Positions 1 through 5,536 of a stretch of 5,536 nt of DNA are shown piece by piece; position 1 is the first letter of the stretch, and the number at the start of each line of letters is the position of its first letter. This DNA comes from Maribacter sp. GTDB lineage: Bacteria > Bacteroidota > Bacteroidia > Flavobacteriales > Flavobacteriaceae. The notes under the pieces were generated by a model, which saw nothing but the letters and a program-made list of their open reading frames with translations, was not told where the DNA came from and did not search any database. Made by a program: the position numbers and the translations under genes. The stretch lies in NCBI GenBank assembly GCA_030730545.1, contig JANQUX010000255.1, forward strand, positions 1 through 5,536, given 5' to 3'.

Positions 1-1525
1 TGGTATTCATTTTAGATTGGAATTCTACATTCAAAATTCCGTCACCTAAATCTTCTACAACAACGCCAGCATTTTTAAATACTTCTTTTGATTTTCTAAT
101 ATTATCTAATATGATAAATGAATCTTGTCCAGGAATTTTTTCTAAAGATTTTTTCGGAATATCATAAAAATAGGTACTGCCTTCTTTTATTGAGTAAAAA
201 GAATTTTTACCGGCAGATTTCATTTCTTGAACCCAAGCAGCAGCTTCTAAGCCTTCAGCTTTAATAAATTCTAGACCTTTATCTAATCCAACGGCATCCC
301 AAATTTGAAACGGACCATGTTCCCAGCCAAAACCAGCTTTCATGGCATCATCTATCTTATAAAGTTCATCTGTAATTTCAGGTATTCTATGAGAAACGTA
401 AGCGAACAACTGTCCGAAACTCTTACGGTAGAATTCACCTGCTTTATCTTTTCCGCCACAAAGAACCGCAAAGCGATCAACAACCTTATCAACTGTTTTC
501 GTTAATTCTAACGTGGCAAATTTTGCGCTTTTTTTAGAACGATATTCCATCGTACCTAAATCAAGCGTTAGTATTTCGGTATTACCTTTAGCGTCACTAT
601 CTTTTTTGTAAAATCCTTGTCCTGTTTTACTACCCAGCCATTTGTTCTCCATCATGGTATTGATGAAACCTGGTAGTTTGAACAAATCGTGACGCTCATC
701 ATCTTTACAGTTATCATAAATACCGTTGGCAACATGTACCAAAGTGTCTAAACCAACAACGTCAACAGTTCTAAATGTAGCAGATTTTGGTCTACCGATT
801 ACAGGACCGGTAAGCTTATCAACCTCTTCAACAGTCATATCCATTTCCTTTACCATATGGAAAAGGCTTTGAATACTAAAAATTCCAATTCTATTACCTA
901 TAAAAGCAGGAGTGTCTTTGGCAACTACAGAAGTCTTACCTAAGAATTTTTCTCCGTATCCATTTAAAAAGCTCAATACATCAGCATCTGTTTTTGGACC
1001 AGGGATGATTTCAAAAAGTTTTAAATATCGTGCAGGGTTAAAAAAGTGTGTACCACAAAAATGCTTTTGAAAGTCATCACTTCTACCTTCAGACATAAAT
1101 TTTATAGGAATACCAGAAGTGTTAGAGGTAATTAAAGTACCCGGAGTACGGTACTTTTCAATATTTTCAAAAACTTGTTTTTTAATATCTAATCGTTCAA
1201 CTACAACTTCAATAATCCAATCAACTTTAGATATTTTCGAAATATCATCTTCCATATTACCCGTAGTAATACGGTTTGCGAAATTTTGATGATAGATAGG
1301 TGATGGCTTAGATTTCAACGCTGCCGTTAAAGAATCATTTACCATTCTATTGCGAACTACCTTGTCTTGCAAGGTTAAACCTTTCGCTTTCTCTTTGTCA
1401 TTAAGTTCTCTAGGAACAATATCTAACAATAAAACCTCTACGCCAATATTTGCAAAATGACAGGCTATACCGCTACCCATAATTCCTGAGCCAATTACCG
1501 CTATTTTTTTAATGTGCTTGTTCAT
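1..1525 (-). CDS. fadN: 3-hydroxyacyl-CoA dehydrogenase / enoyl-CoA hydratase fusion, C-terminus cut off by window edge
   Basis: The reading frame is open without a stop for 508 codons from the ATG at 1525 down to base 1. The protein should catalyse NAD-dependent oxidation of 3-hydroxyacyl-CoA and hydration of enoyl-CoA in beta-oxidation, in the cytoplasm. Seen: an N-terminal Rossmann domain with GSGIMG at residues 12-17; SNTSG at 134-138; HFFNP at 160-164, whose His160 with Glu172 (LFEIIPG) matches the His/Glu dyad of the family; Asn211 in IGNR, matching the conserved active-site Asn; then two 3HCDH C-terminal modules, about 207-307 (ending TGQGFY) and 335-440 (with AFGWEHGPF-like GFGWEHGPF at 398-406). 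Residues from about 489 (VVEDLGDGILNVEF) look like the start of a crotonase fold. This order, dehydrogenase first, is that of Bacillus FadN and the reverse of E. coli FadB. FadN-type proteins are near 790-800 residues, so roughly 290 are missing here. The start lies 33 bases after the MarR stop, suggesting one transcript. No Shine-Dalgarno box is seen, as is usual for Bacteroidota. Confidence 0.93.
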   Translation of the reverse strand, partial: MNKHIKKIAVIGSGIMGSGIACHFANIGVEVLLLDIVPRELNDKEKAKGLTLQDKVVRNRMVNDSLTAALKSKPSPIYHQNFANRITTGNMEDDISKISKVDWIIEVVVERLDIKKQVFENIEKYRTPGTLITSNTSGIPIKFMSEGRSDDFQKHFCGTHFFNPARYLKLFEIIPGPKTDADVLSFLNGYGEKFLGKTSVVAKDTPAFIGNRIGIFSIQSLFHMVKEMDMTVEEVDKLTGPVIGRPKSATFRTVDVVGLDTLVHVANGIYDNCKDDERHDLFKLPGFINTMMENKWLGSKTGQGFYKKDSDAKGNTEILTLDLGTMEYRSKKSAKFATLELTKTVDKVVDRFAVLCGGKDKAGEFYRKSFGQLFAYVSHRIPEITDELYKIDDAMKAGFGWEHGPFQIWDAVGLDKGLEFIKAEGLEAAAWVQEMKSAGKNSFYSIKEGSTYFYDIPKKSLEKIPGQDSFIILDNIRKSKEVFKNAGVVVEDLGDGILNVEFQSKMNT

Positions 1526-1558
1526 GTAATTTATGCTGTATTAATTTGATAAGTTGTA

Positions 1559-1990
1559 TTAAAATAATTTTTTGTCTGCAATGAGTTTATTGATGGCATC
1601 TGTAACTTCGAAAAAACTTTCTAATTTTTCATCTGTAACTTCATTTTTTACTGCCTCGTTAAATCTAAGAACAGTGCTTTTAGAATCGTTTCTTTTTTCT
1701 AGTCCGAAGTCTGTTAAATAAATAAGAACACCCCTACCATCGTTCGGGTTAGGTTTTCTTAAAATAAGACCTTTTTGTTCCATACTTTTTAAGATCCTAG
1801 AAAGACTAGTAGCTTCCATTCCCATCTTTGGGCCTAATGAAGTTGAAGGTGTACCTGTTTTAGGATCGATACTTAATAATGTAAAACCAACAGCCATAGT
1901 AGAATCAAAATTCTTTGCTTCTTCATTATACATTCTAGCTACTGCTTGCCATGTAGCTCTCAACGCATAATCTATCGTTGCTTCTTTCAT
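1559..1990 (-). CDS. MarR-family transcriptional regulator
   Basis: A complete 143-residue protein, the usual size for MarR dimeric winged-helix regulators. Helical N-terminal residues 1-28 would form part of the dimer interface. Residues about 50-78 (STSLGPKMGMEATSLSRILK onward) are the helix-turn-helix, with the recognition helix near 59-72, and residues 80-92 (NPNDGRGVLIYLT) form the wing with the family Asp-x-Arg pattern at D84 and R86. The C-terminal helices (about 95-140) complete the dimer interface. The gene leads a probable operon with the fused dehydrogenase/hydratase, so a role as fatty acid or acyl-CoA responsive repressor of beta-oxidation is a fair inference; MarR proteins that sense fatty acid signals are known (FabT, FarR), but ligand and targets here cannot be read from sequence. 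A perfect palindrome 32-55 bases upstream of the start is the likely autoregulatory operator. The start chosen is the only sensible ATG, 18 bases past a good promoter -7 box. Confidence 0.92.
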   Translation of the reverse strand: MKEATIDYALRATWQAVARMYNEEAKNFDSTMAVGFTLLSIDPKTGTPSTSLGPKMGMEATSLSRILKSMEQKGLILRKPNPNDGRGVLIYLTDFGLEKRNDSKSTVLRFNEAVKNEVTDEKLESFFEVTDAINKLIADKKLF

Positions 1991-2008
1991 ACTCTGTTAG
2001 TTGGTTCC

Positions 2009-2039
2009 CAAATATAAGAAAATTTATTATGCATGCATA
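2009..2039 (-). promoter_or_regulatory. Bacteroidota-type promoter of the MarR operon
   Basis: On the minus strand TATATTTG (2016 to 2009) is an exact match to the Bacteroidota -7 consensus TAnnTTTG. With a 19-base spacer the -33 position (2039 to 2036) reads TATG, three of four bases of the TTTG consensus. Transcription would begin near 2003-2006, leaving a leader of about 15 bases before the MarR ATG at 1990. The -33 part lies inside the 24-base palindrome. The -7 match is seen directly; use as a promoter is inferred. Confidence 0.6.
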
Positions 2040-2045
2040 ATAAAT
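2022..2045. promoter_or_regulatory. Perfect 24-base palindrome, probable MarR operator
   Basis: Each 12-base half-site is ATTTATTATGCA and the second half is its exact reverse complement, with no spacer and no mismatch. The centre is TGCATGCA. The site ends 32 bases upstream of the MarR start and covers the -33 region of the predicted promoter, so a bound dimer would be expected to block RNA polymerase. Length and symmetry fit MarR-family operators, which are usually 16-24 base inverted repeats near the regulator's own promoter. No second copy was noticed elsewhere in the window, including upstream of the ligase. Confidence 0.65.
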
Positions 2046-2265
2046 CAGTAAAATAATAATGTTCAAATGTTACAGTAATAGTATGTTATGTGGTAAGTCG
2101 TTTGCTAATACGATTTGATTCACTATGCTATGGATAAACTAAAAATAGCTACAAGTATTGTATTTTATCCTATTGTAGTAACAATATAGTTGAATGCTAT
2201 GGCAACTAATAAAGGGATTCTAGAATACGATACTTAATACTAAACACTTAATAGCAAAAACAACA

Positions 2266-2316
2266 ATACCAGATTTCAACAAACCATTTTAAGTTTTGCA
2301 AGTTGAAATGTGGTAT
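2266..2316. repeat. Imperfect inverted repeat with 15-base arms
   Basis: The left arm at 2266-2280 (ATACCAGATTTCAAC) pairs with the right arm at 2302-2316 (GTTGAAATGTGGTAT) at 14 of 15 positions, enclosing a 21-base loop. On the minus strand, the direction of ligase transcription, the hairpin is followed by TGTTGTTTTTGC, so it could serve as a back-up terminator. It could equally be part of a small RNA or a remnant of a small mobile repeat; the sequence does not decide. Confidence 0.5.
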
Positions 2317-2324
2317 CTATTATG

Positions 2325-2350
2325 AATTTCAATTTGAAAAAATTGAAATT
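2325..2350. repeat. Perfect inverted repeat with 11-base arms and GAAA loop
   Basis: AATTTCAATTT at 2325-2335 is the exact reverse complement of AAATTGAAATT at 2340-2350, with a four-base loop GAAA (2336-2339) on the plus strand. The stem is A/T-rich apart from one C-G pair. It lies directly beyond the ligase terminator in the direction of transcription and may strengthen termination or protect the 3' end of the ligase mRNA. Function is inferred. Confidence 0.5.
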
Positions 2351-2379
2351 TTAAAAACTTAAAAGCATTACTTAATGCT
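2351..2379 (-). terminator. Probable intrinsic terminator of the ligase gene
   Basis: On the minus strand AGCATTA (2379-2373) and TAATGCT (2370-2364) form a seven-base inverted repeat separated by two bases; in RNA about six pairs would close a four-base loop. It is followed by TTTAAGTTTTTAA. The first arm contains part of the ligase stop codon (TAA at 2374-2372), so termination structure and coding end overlap. The stem is short and A/T-rich, so strength is uncertain. Confidence 0.55.
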
Positions 2380-4144
2380 CATAAATATCATTGTATAGGT
2401 CAATGTATTTTTCTTTGATTATTTTTCGCTTCATTTTCATGGTAGGGGTAAGGTGTCCGGCTTCCATACTCCAAACTTCTGGAGTCAATCTAAACTGTTT
2501 AATTTTCTCCCATTTGGCAAAACTTTCATTGGCTATAGCAACTTCTTCATCAATTCTAGCAATAACTTTTTCGTTTTTTGCGATATCGATATTATCACCT
2601 ACAGTAATATTCTTTCTTTTAGCCCATTCTTTAATATGTTCAAAATTGGGCTGAATTAATGCGGCGGGCATTTTTTCGCTTTCACCGATTACCATAATTT
2701 GTTCAATGAATGGTGATTGTTTAAAACGATTTTCTAAAAGTTGAGGAGCAACATATTTACCACCAGAGGTTTTAAACATTTCTTTTTTACGATCTGTGAT
2801 TTTTAAGAATCCGTCGCTATCCAATTCCCCAATATCTCCAGTTAAAAAATATCCGTCAACGATGACTTCTTTTGTTTTCTCTTCATCCTTATAATAACCC
2901 AACATAACTTGTGGACCCTTAATGCATATTTCACCATCTGCGGCAATCTTTACTTCAGTGCGGTCAATAGGCTTGCCAACGCTTCCAATTCTGAATCCCC
3001 CTTCGCGCATATCATTAACCGAAATTACGGGTGAAGTTTCAGATAGGCCGTACCCTTCCATCAGTCCGAATTCCGCAGCATTAAAAATTCTAGATAATCG
3101 TGGTTGTAAAGCTGCACTACCAGATGCGATTAAACCTAAGTTTCCGCCTAAACCTTCTTTCCACTTACTAAAAATTAATTTTCTGGCTATAGAAAGTTGC
3201 GTTTCGTACCACCATCCGTTTTGACCGTATGGTTCATATCTAAGACCCAAGTCTACGGCCCAAAAGAAAAGTTTCTTTTTAATACCGGTAAGCTCGGTAC
3301 CTTTTGCATATATTTTGTCATATACCTTTTCTAAAAGTCTAGGTACAGCTGTCATTACATGCGGACTAGTTTCTTTTAAGTTATCGCTTATTTTATCTAA
3401 TGATTCAGCGTAGTAAATAGAAACACCTCTAAATTGATATAAGTAAATTAACATTCGCTCATAAACGTGGCATAGCGGTAAGAAGCTTAATGCCTTTGTA
3501 TTTCCGTCTACAATCGGGAATCGCTTAGAACTCTCCATAGCGTTTGATACAAGATTGTTATGAGAAAGCATAACACCTTTAGGTCTGCCTGTTGTACCTG
3601 ATGTATAAATTAAGGTAGCCAAATCATTTGGTGTTACGGCATTCATTAATTTTTGAACTTCGTCTTGGTTAGAAGTATCTGCACCTAATTCTAAAACCTT
3701 GCTCCAATTATCGCAACTAGATAGCTCTTCAAAAGAATAAACATTTTCTAGACTTTTGACCTGATCTTTAATTGAAAGTACTTTTTCATACACTTCATCG
3801 CAAGAAACAAAACAGAATTTCGCTTCAGAATGATTAAGTACATAAGCATAATCTTCTTCAGATATTGTTGGGTAAATAGGTACATTCTGTGCACCCAATT
3901 GAAGAATACCGATGTCCATAATATTCCACTCAGTTCTATTGGTAAGTGATATTACGGCAATCTTATCATTAGGTTTAACCCCTAGGCGTAAAAGCCCACG
4001 GCTAATGGCATTTGCTTTGTCTATATATTCTTGAGTAGAGGTTTTAATCCACTCTCCATTTGTTTTTGACACCAACGCCTCTTTTAAAGCATGTTTTTCT
4101 AGTTGGTAATAAGGGAAGTCAAAAAGACGGGTAACTTTCTGCAT
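2372..4144 (-). CDS. Long-chain fatty acid-CoA ligase (AMP-forming)
   Basis: A complete 590-residue member of the adenylate-forming (ANL) superfamily, with the length and N-terminus of bacterial FadD15-like long-chain acyl-CoA synthetases. It should activate free fatty acids with ATP and CoA to acyl-CoA, feeding beta-oxidation or lipid synthesis, in the cytoplasm or at the inner membrane face. Seen: the ATP-binding P-loop YTSGTTGRPKG at 180-190; LPLCHVYER at 222-230; the A5 adenine-binding motif EGYGLSET at 363-370; TGDIG with Asp437 at 435-439; the hinge/A8 region DRKKEMFKTSGGKYVAP at 451-467; and LTPTMKMKRK at 565-574, which carries the A10-region catalytic lysine. No signal peptide or clear membrane span is visible. 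The start at 4144 gives the family-typical opening MQKVTRLFDFPYYQLEK. Its 3' end has a terminator and the next gene in the same direction is the MarR regulator, 381 bases away. Substrate chain length is inferred from family resemblance. Confidence 0.95.
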   Translation of the reverse strand: MQKVTRLFDFPYYQLEKHALKEALVSKTNGEWIKTSTQEYIDKANAISRGLLRLGVKPNDKIAVISLTNRTEWNIMDIGILQLGAQNVPIYPTISEEDYAYVLNHSEAKFCFVSCDEVYEKVLSIKDQVKSLENVYSFEELSSCDNWSKVLELGADTSNQDEVQKLMNAVTPNDLATLIYTSGTTGRPKGVMLSHNNLVSNAMESSKRFPIVDGNTKALSFLPLCHVYERMLIYLYQFRGVSIYYAESLDKISDNLKETSPHVMTAVPRLLEKVYDKIYAKGTELTGIKKKLFFWAVDLGLRYEPYGQNGWWYETQLSIARKLIFSKWKEGLGGNLGLIASGSAALQPRLSRIFNAAEFGLMEGYGLSETSPVISVNDMREGGFRIGSVGKPIDRTEVKIAADGEICIKGPQVMLGYYKDEEKTKEVIVDGYFLTGDIGELDSDGFLKITDRKKEMFKTSGGKYVAPQLLENRFKQSPFIEQIMVIGESEKMPAALIQPNFEHIKEWAKRKNITVGDNIDIAKNEKVIARIDEEVAIANESFAKWEKIKQFRLTPEVWSMEAGHLTPTMKMKRKIIKEKYIDLYNDIYEH

Positions 4145-4249
4145 ATGTAATTTCTAATAAGAATTGCAAAATAGTGAAAGAACTCGATATTTTAAAATTG
4201 TATTGTTAAATAAACTAGCATCTTGTTACAATATTCTTAATTCTAGACT

Positions 4250-4262
4250 ATTACAATGTAAT
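4250..4262. repeat. 13-base palindrome in the divergent spacer
   Basis: ATTACA and TGTAAT flank a single central A, giving six-base arms. It lies 106-118 bases upstream of the ligase start and 137-149 upstream of the secreted protein start. It could be a regulator site but does not resemble the MarR palindrome, and short A/T-rich palindromes arise by chance in such sequence. Confidence 0.3.
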
Positions 4263-4358
4263 GTATCGAATTTAGCCATTCATCTACAATAAATTGTATT
4301 TGAGCGTGTTATGTATACATCTCGCATGTTTGTAGGAAAATTCTTTAAATATATCTAT

Positions 4359-4366
4359 TAGATTTG
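4359..4366 (+). promoter_or_regulatory. Candidate -7 promoter box of the secreted protein gene
   Basis: TAGATTTG matches the Bacteroidota -7 consensus TAnnTTTG exactly and ends 32 bases before the ATG at 4399, giving a leader of about 25-30 bases. The nearest upstream TTTG (4329-4332) is 26 bases away, longer than the usual 19-21, so the -33 element is not convincing. Confidence 0.4.
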
Positions 4367-4398
4367 AGCAGTGAGATAAATCCCAAATCGTCGATAAC

Positions 4399-5536
4399 AT
4401 GGAAAAAAAATACTTTAAAAACATATTCTTATACTCAATTTCTGTAATTGTTATAGCTCTTTCTAGTTGGAATATGAACGCACAGGCAGAACCTTTCAAC
4501 TGCGATTTTAATGCTTATCTGTTTCAGTATAATGATATATATGCATTAGACTTGGCATCAGGTAGCTCTTATTTAGTAGCAGAAAATATTACTCCTGGTA
4601 ATGTAAACGGTGTAGGTTACAACCCAACAGACGGTTATTTATGGGGATATTTATCGACCCCATCGAGTACTATAGTTAGTATTGGAAAAAATTATACGGT
4701 AGATCAATATACCATACCCGCATTACCAACAGGTAATAAGTATGTTGGTGATATATCACCAAATGGTATTTACTATTTTAAGGCAGGTGGATCCTCTTAT
4801 TTTAAGGTTGATATTAATCCTGATTCACCAACTTATCTTGAATATTTAGGTGCTTTTGAATTAAGTCAAAGTTTAGGTATTGCCGATTGGGCTTTTAACG
4901 CTGCAGATGGTATGTTATATACTGTAGAAGGTGGTAGTAGAAAGCTTTATAAGATTGATCCTGAAACTGGTAAAGTTTACAACCTGGGTGAAGTACCTAT
5001 TATAGAAGGGTTAAGCTATACTTTTGGCGCAGTCTACTTTGATGTTGATGGTAACTTCTATATCTCTGCTAACCAAACCGGTTCAGTTTACAAAATTGAG
5101 GAAGTCCAAAATATTACAGACGGAAATATGAATTCAAATATTTTTGCATTCGGTCCGGCTGCATCTAGTAATGATGGTGCGCGTTGCCCCACAGCACCTG
5201 TACCACAAGAAGATTGTATGAATGGTGTCGATGATGATGGTGATGGATTAGTTGATTGCGATGACCCTTCATGTTCTGGTGTTGCGGCTTGCCCTGTAAT
5301 TGTAACCACTTCTAGTGCTAATAAAGGCGGATTAGAAAGTAACGATAGGTTAGCGAATTTAATTAGCAAAAGAAACTTTAATAGAGCAAAAACCAATTAT
5401 GTATTTGATAAATTGAATGCTAAGAAACTTGTTAAAAATGCTTTCTACGGACTGACTTCTAAAACAGAGATCAATGAGATACCTTTAAATAGTTTAGTAC
5501 CATTAGGTGTAGTAGGTGAGACTAGTACAATTGAGT
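4399..5536 (+). CDS. Secreted protein with propeller-like N-terminal domain and calcium-binding-type Asp motif, C-terminus cut off by window edge
   Basis: The frame is open for 379 codons to the right edge. Residues 1-30 form a signal peptide: lysines at 3, 4 and 7, a hydrophobic core about 9-22, and an Ala-x-Ala site (AQA at 28-30) before EPFNC. Residues about 36-265 contain repeated short units such as YALDLASG, VDINPDSPTY, LYKIDPETGKVYNLG and FDVDGNFYISANQTGSVYKI, which read as blades of a beta-propeller and resemble DUF6923-type domains of Bacteroidota exported proteins. Residues 272-292 (DCMNGVDDDGDGLVDCDDPS then C) carry the Asp-rich, paired-cysteine motif seen in many flavobacterial secreted proteins and similar to thrombospondin type 3 calcium loops. 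Residues 309-333 (KGGLESNDRLANLISKRNF onward) are a basic region familiar from large flavobacterial surface proteins. A type IX secretion signal would be expected at the missing C-terminus, but cannot be checked. Role unknown; cell-surface or extracellular location is inferred. The ATG at 4399 is the only start that keeps the signal peptide. Confidence 0.85.
   Translation, partial: MEKKYFKNIFLYSISVIVIALSSWNMNAQAEPFNCDFNAYLFQYNDIYALDLASGSSYLVAENITPGNVNGVGYNPTDGYLWGYLSTPSSTIVSIGKNYTVDQYTIPALPTGNKYVGDISPNGIYYFKAGGSSYFKVDINPDSPTYLEYLGAFELSQSLGIADWAFNAADGMLYTVEGGSRKLYKIDPETGKVYNLGEVPIIEGLSYTFGAVYFDVDGNFYISANQTGSVYKIEEVQNITDGNMNSNIFAFGPAASSNDGARCPTAPVPQEDCMNGVDDDGDGLVDCDDPSCSGVAACPVIVTTSSANKGGLESNDRLANLISKRNFNRAKTNYVFDKLNAKKLVKNAFYGLTSKTEINEIPLNSLVPLGVVGETSTIE

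Larger units (their letters stand above)
1991..2371. other. Non-coding spacer between MarR gene and ligase gene
   Basis: No credible coding region is seen in these 381 bases. The MarR-proximal end holds the promoter and palindrome. The ligase-proximal end holds three inverted repeats, the last being the ligase terminator. The middle (about 2046-2260) is AT-rich with only weak structure: a six-base-arm hairpin (TATTGT at 2171-2176 with ACAATA at 2181-2186) and a direct repeat ATGCTATGG at 2125-2133 and 2194-2202, each followed within three bases by AACTAA. A spacer this long within a same-strand gene group, plus the terminator, argues that ligase and MarR genes are transcribed separately. Confidence 0.7.
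4145..4398. other. Divergent promoter spacer between ligase and secreted protein genes
   Basis: These 254 AT-rich bases separate two divergently transcribed genes and must hold both promoters. For the ligase no exact TAnnTTTG box is seen; the nearest is TATTTTG (4173 to 4167, minus), one base short in spacing. A near-palindrome and a good plus-strand -7 box are listed separately. A stop codon in frame at 4372-4374 shows that the secreted protein cannot start further upstream. No credible coding region is seen. Confidence 0.6.

Noticed and set aside
305..505. 66-codon plus-strand open frame
   Set aside because: It lies antisense inside the clearly coding dehydrogenase/hydratase gene and its product resembles no known protein type.
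1991..2371. Riboswitch or small protein gene in the long spacer
   Set aside because: No known riboswitch pattern was recognised, and the predicted transcription start leaves only about 15 bases of leader before the MarR start; no convincing short coding frame was seen.
2391..2659. Two overlapping plus-strand open frames (87 and 68 codons)
   Set aside because: Both are antisense to the C-terminal part of the ligase, whose motifs are intact across this stretch.
2922..3224. 100-codon plus-strand open frame
   Set aside because: Antisense to the ligase adenylation core, including the EGYGLSET motif; it is a by-product of that coding sequence.
4250..4262. 13-base palindrome as a second MarR operator
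   Set aside because: Its half-site ATTACA does not match the ATTTATTATGCA half-site of the MarR palindrome, so shared binding is not supported.
4284..4499. 71-codon minus-strand open frame
   Set aside because: It covers the promoter and signal peptide of the secreted protein on the opposite strand, and no promoter or family resemblance supports it.
5088..5396. 102-codon minus-strand open frame
   Set aside because: Antisense to the Asp-Gly-rich region of the secreted protein; its Ser/Pro/Thr-rich composition is explained by the complementary strand.

Overview
The window looks like chromosomal DNA of a marine-type member of the Bacteroidota, most likely Flavobacteriaceae. Three things suggest this: the AT-rich sequence, start codons without a Shine-Dalgarno box but with Bacteroidota-type promoter boxes (TAnnTTTG), and the protein types themselves. 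These are a long-chain acyl-CoA ligase, a MarR regulator, and a dehydrogenase-hydratase fusion in the order common in this group, next to a secreted protein with the Cys-x-Asn-Gly-x-Asp-Asp-Asp-Gly-Asp-Gly motif frequent in flavobacterial exported proteins. The assignment rests on recognition, not on a search.

Layout. Positions 1-1525 (minus) hold the first 508 codons of a fused 3-hydroxyacyl-CoA dehydrogenase/enoyl-CoA hydratase (FadN-like); its C-terminal hydratase domain runs off the left edge. Just upstream in the same direction, 33 bases away, is a complete MarR-family regulator (1559-1990). Upstream of the regulator is a 381-base non-coding stretch (1991-2371) with a Bacteroidota promoter, a perfect 24-base palindrome overlapping its upstream part, and a series of inverted repeats ending in a terminator. 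Next comes a complete 590-residue long-chain fatty acid-CoA ligase (2372-4144, minus). After a 254-base divergent spacer, a secreted protein starts at 4399 on the plus strand and runs off the right edge.

How the genes fit together. The ligase activates fatty acids to acyl-CoA, and the fused enzyme carries out the hydration and NAD-dependent oxidation steps of beta-oxidation. The MarR protein sits at the head of the fused-enzyme transcription unit and probably represses it through the 24-base palindrome. The ligase seems to be a separate transcription unit, because a terminator lies at its 3' end and the palindromic promoter comes after it. The secreted protein has no evident link to fatty acid metabolism.

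Most of the window is ordinary core metabolism. The clearest lead is the palindromic operator candidate. No mobile element, CRISPR array, tRNA or rRNA was seen.
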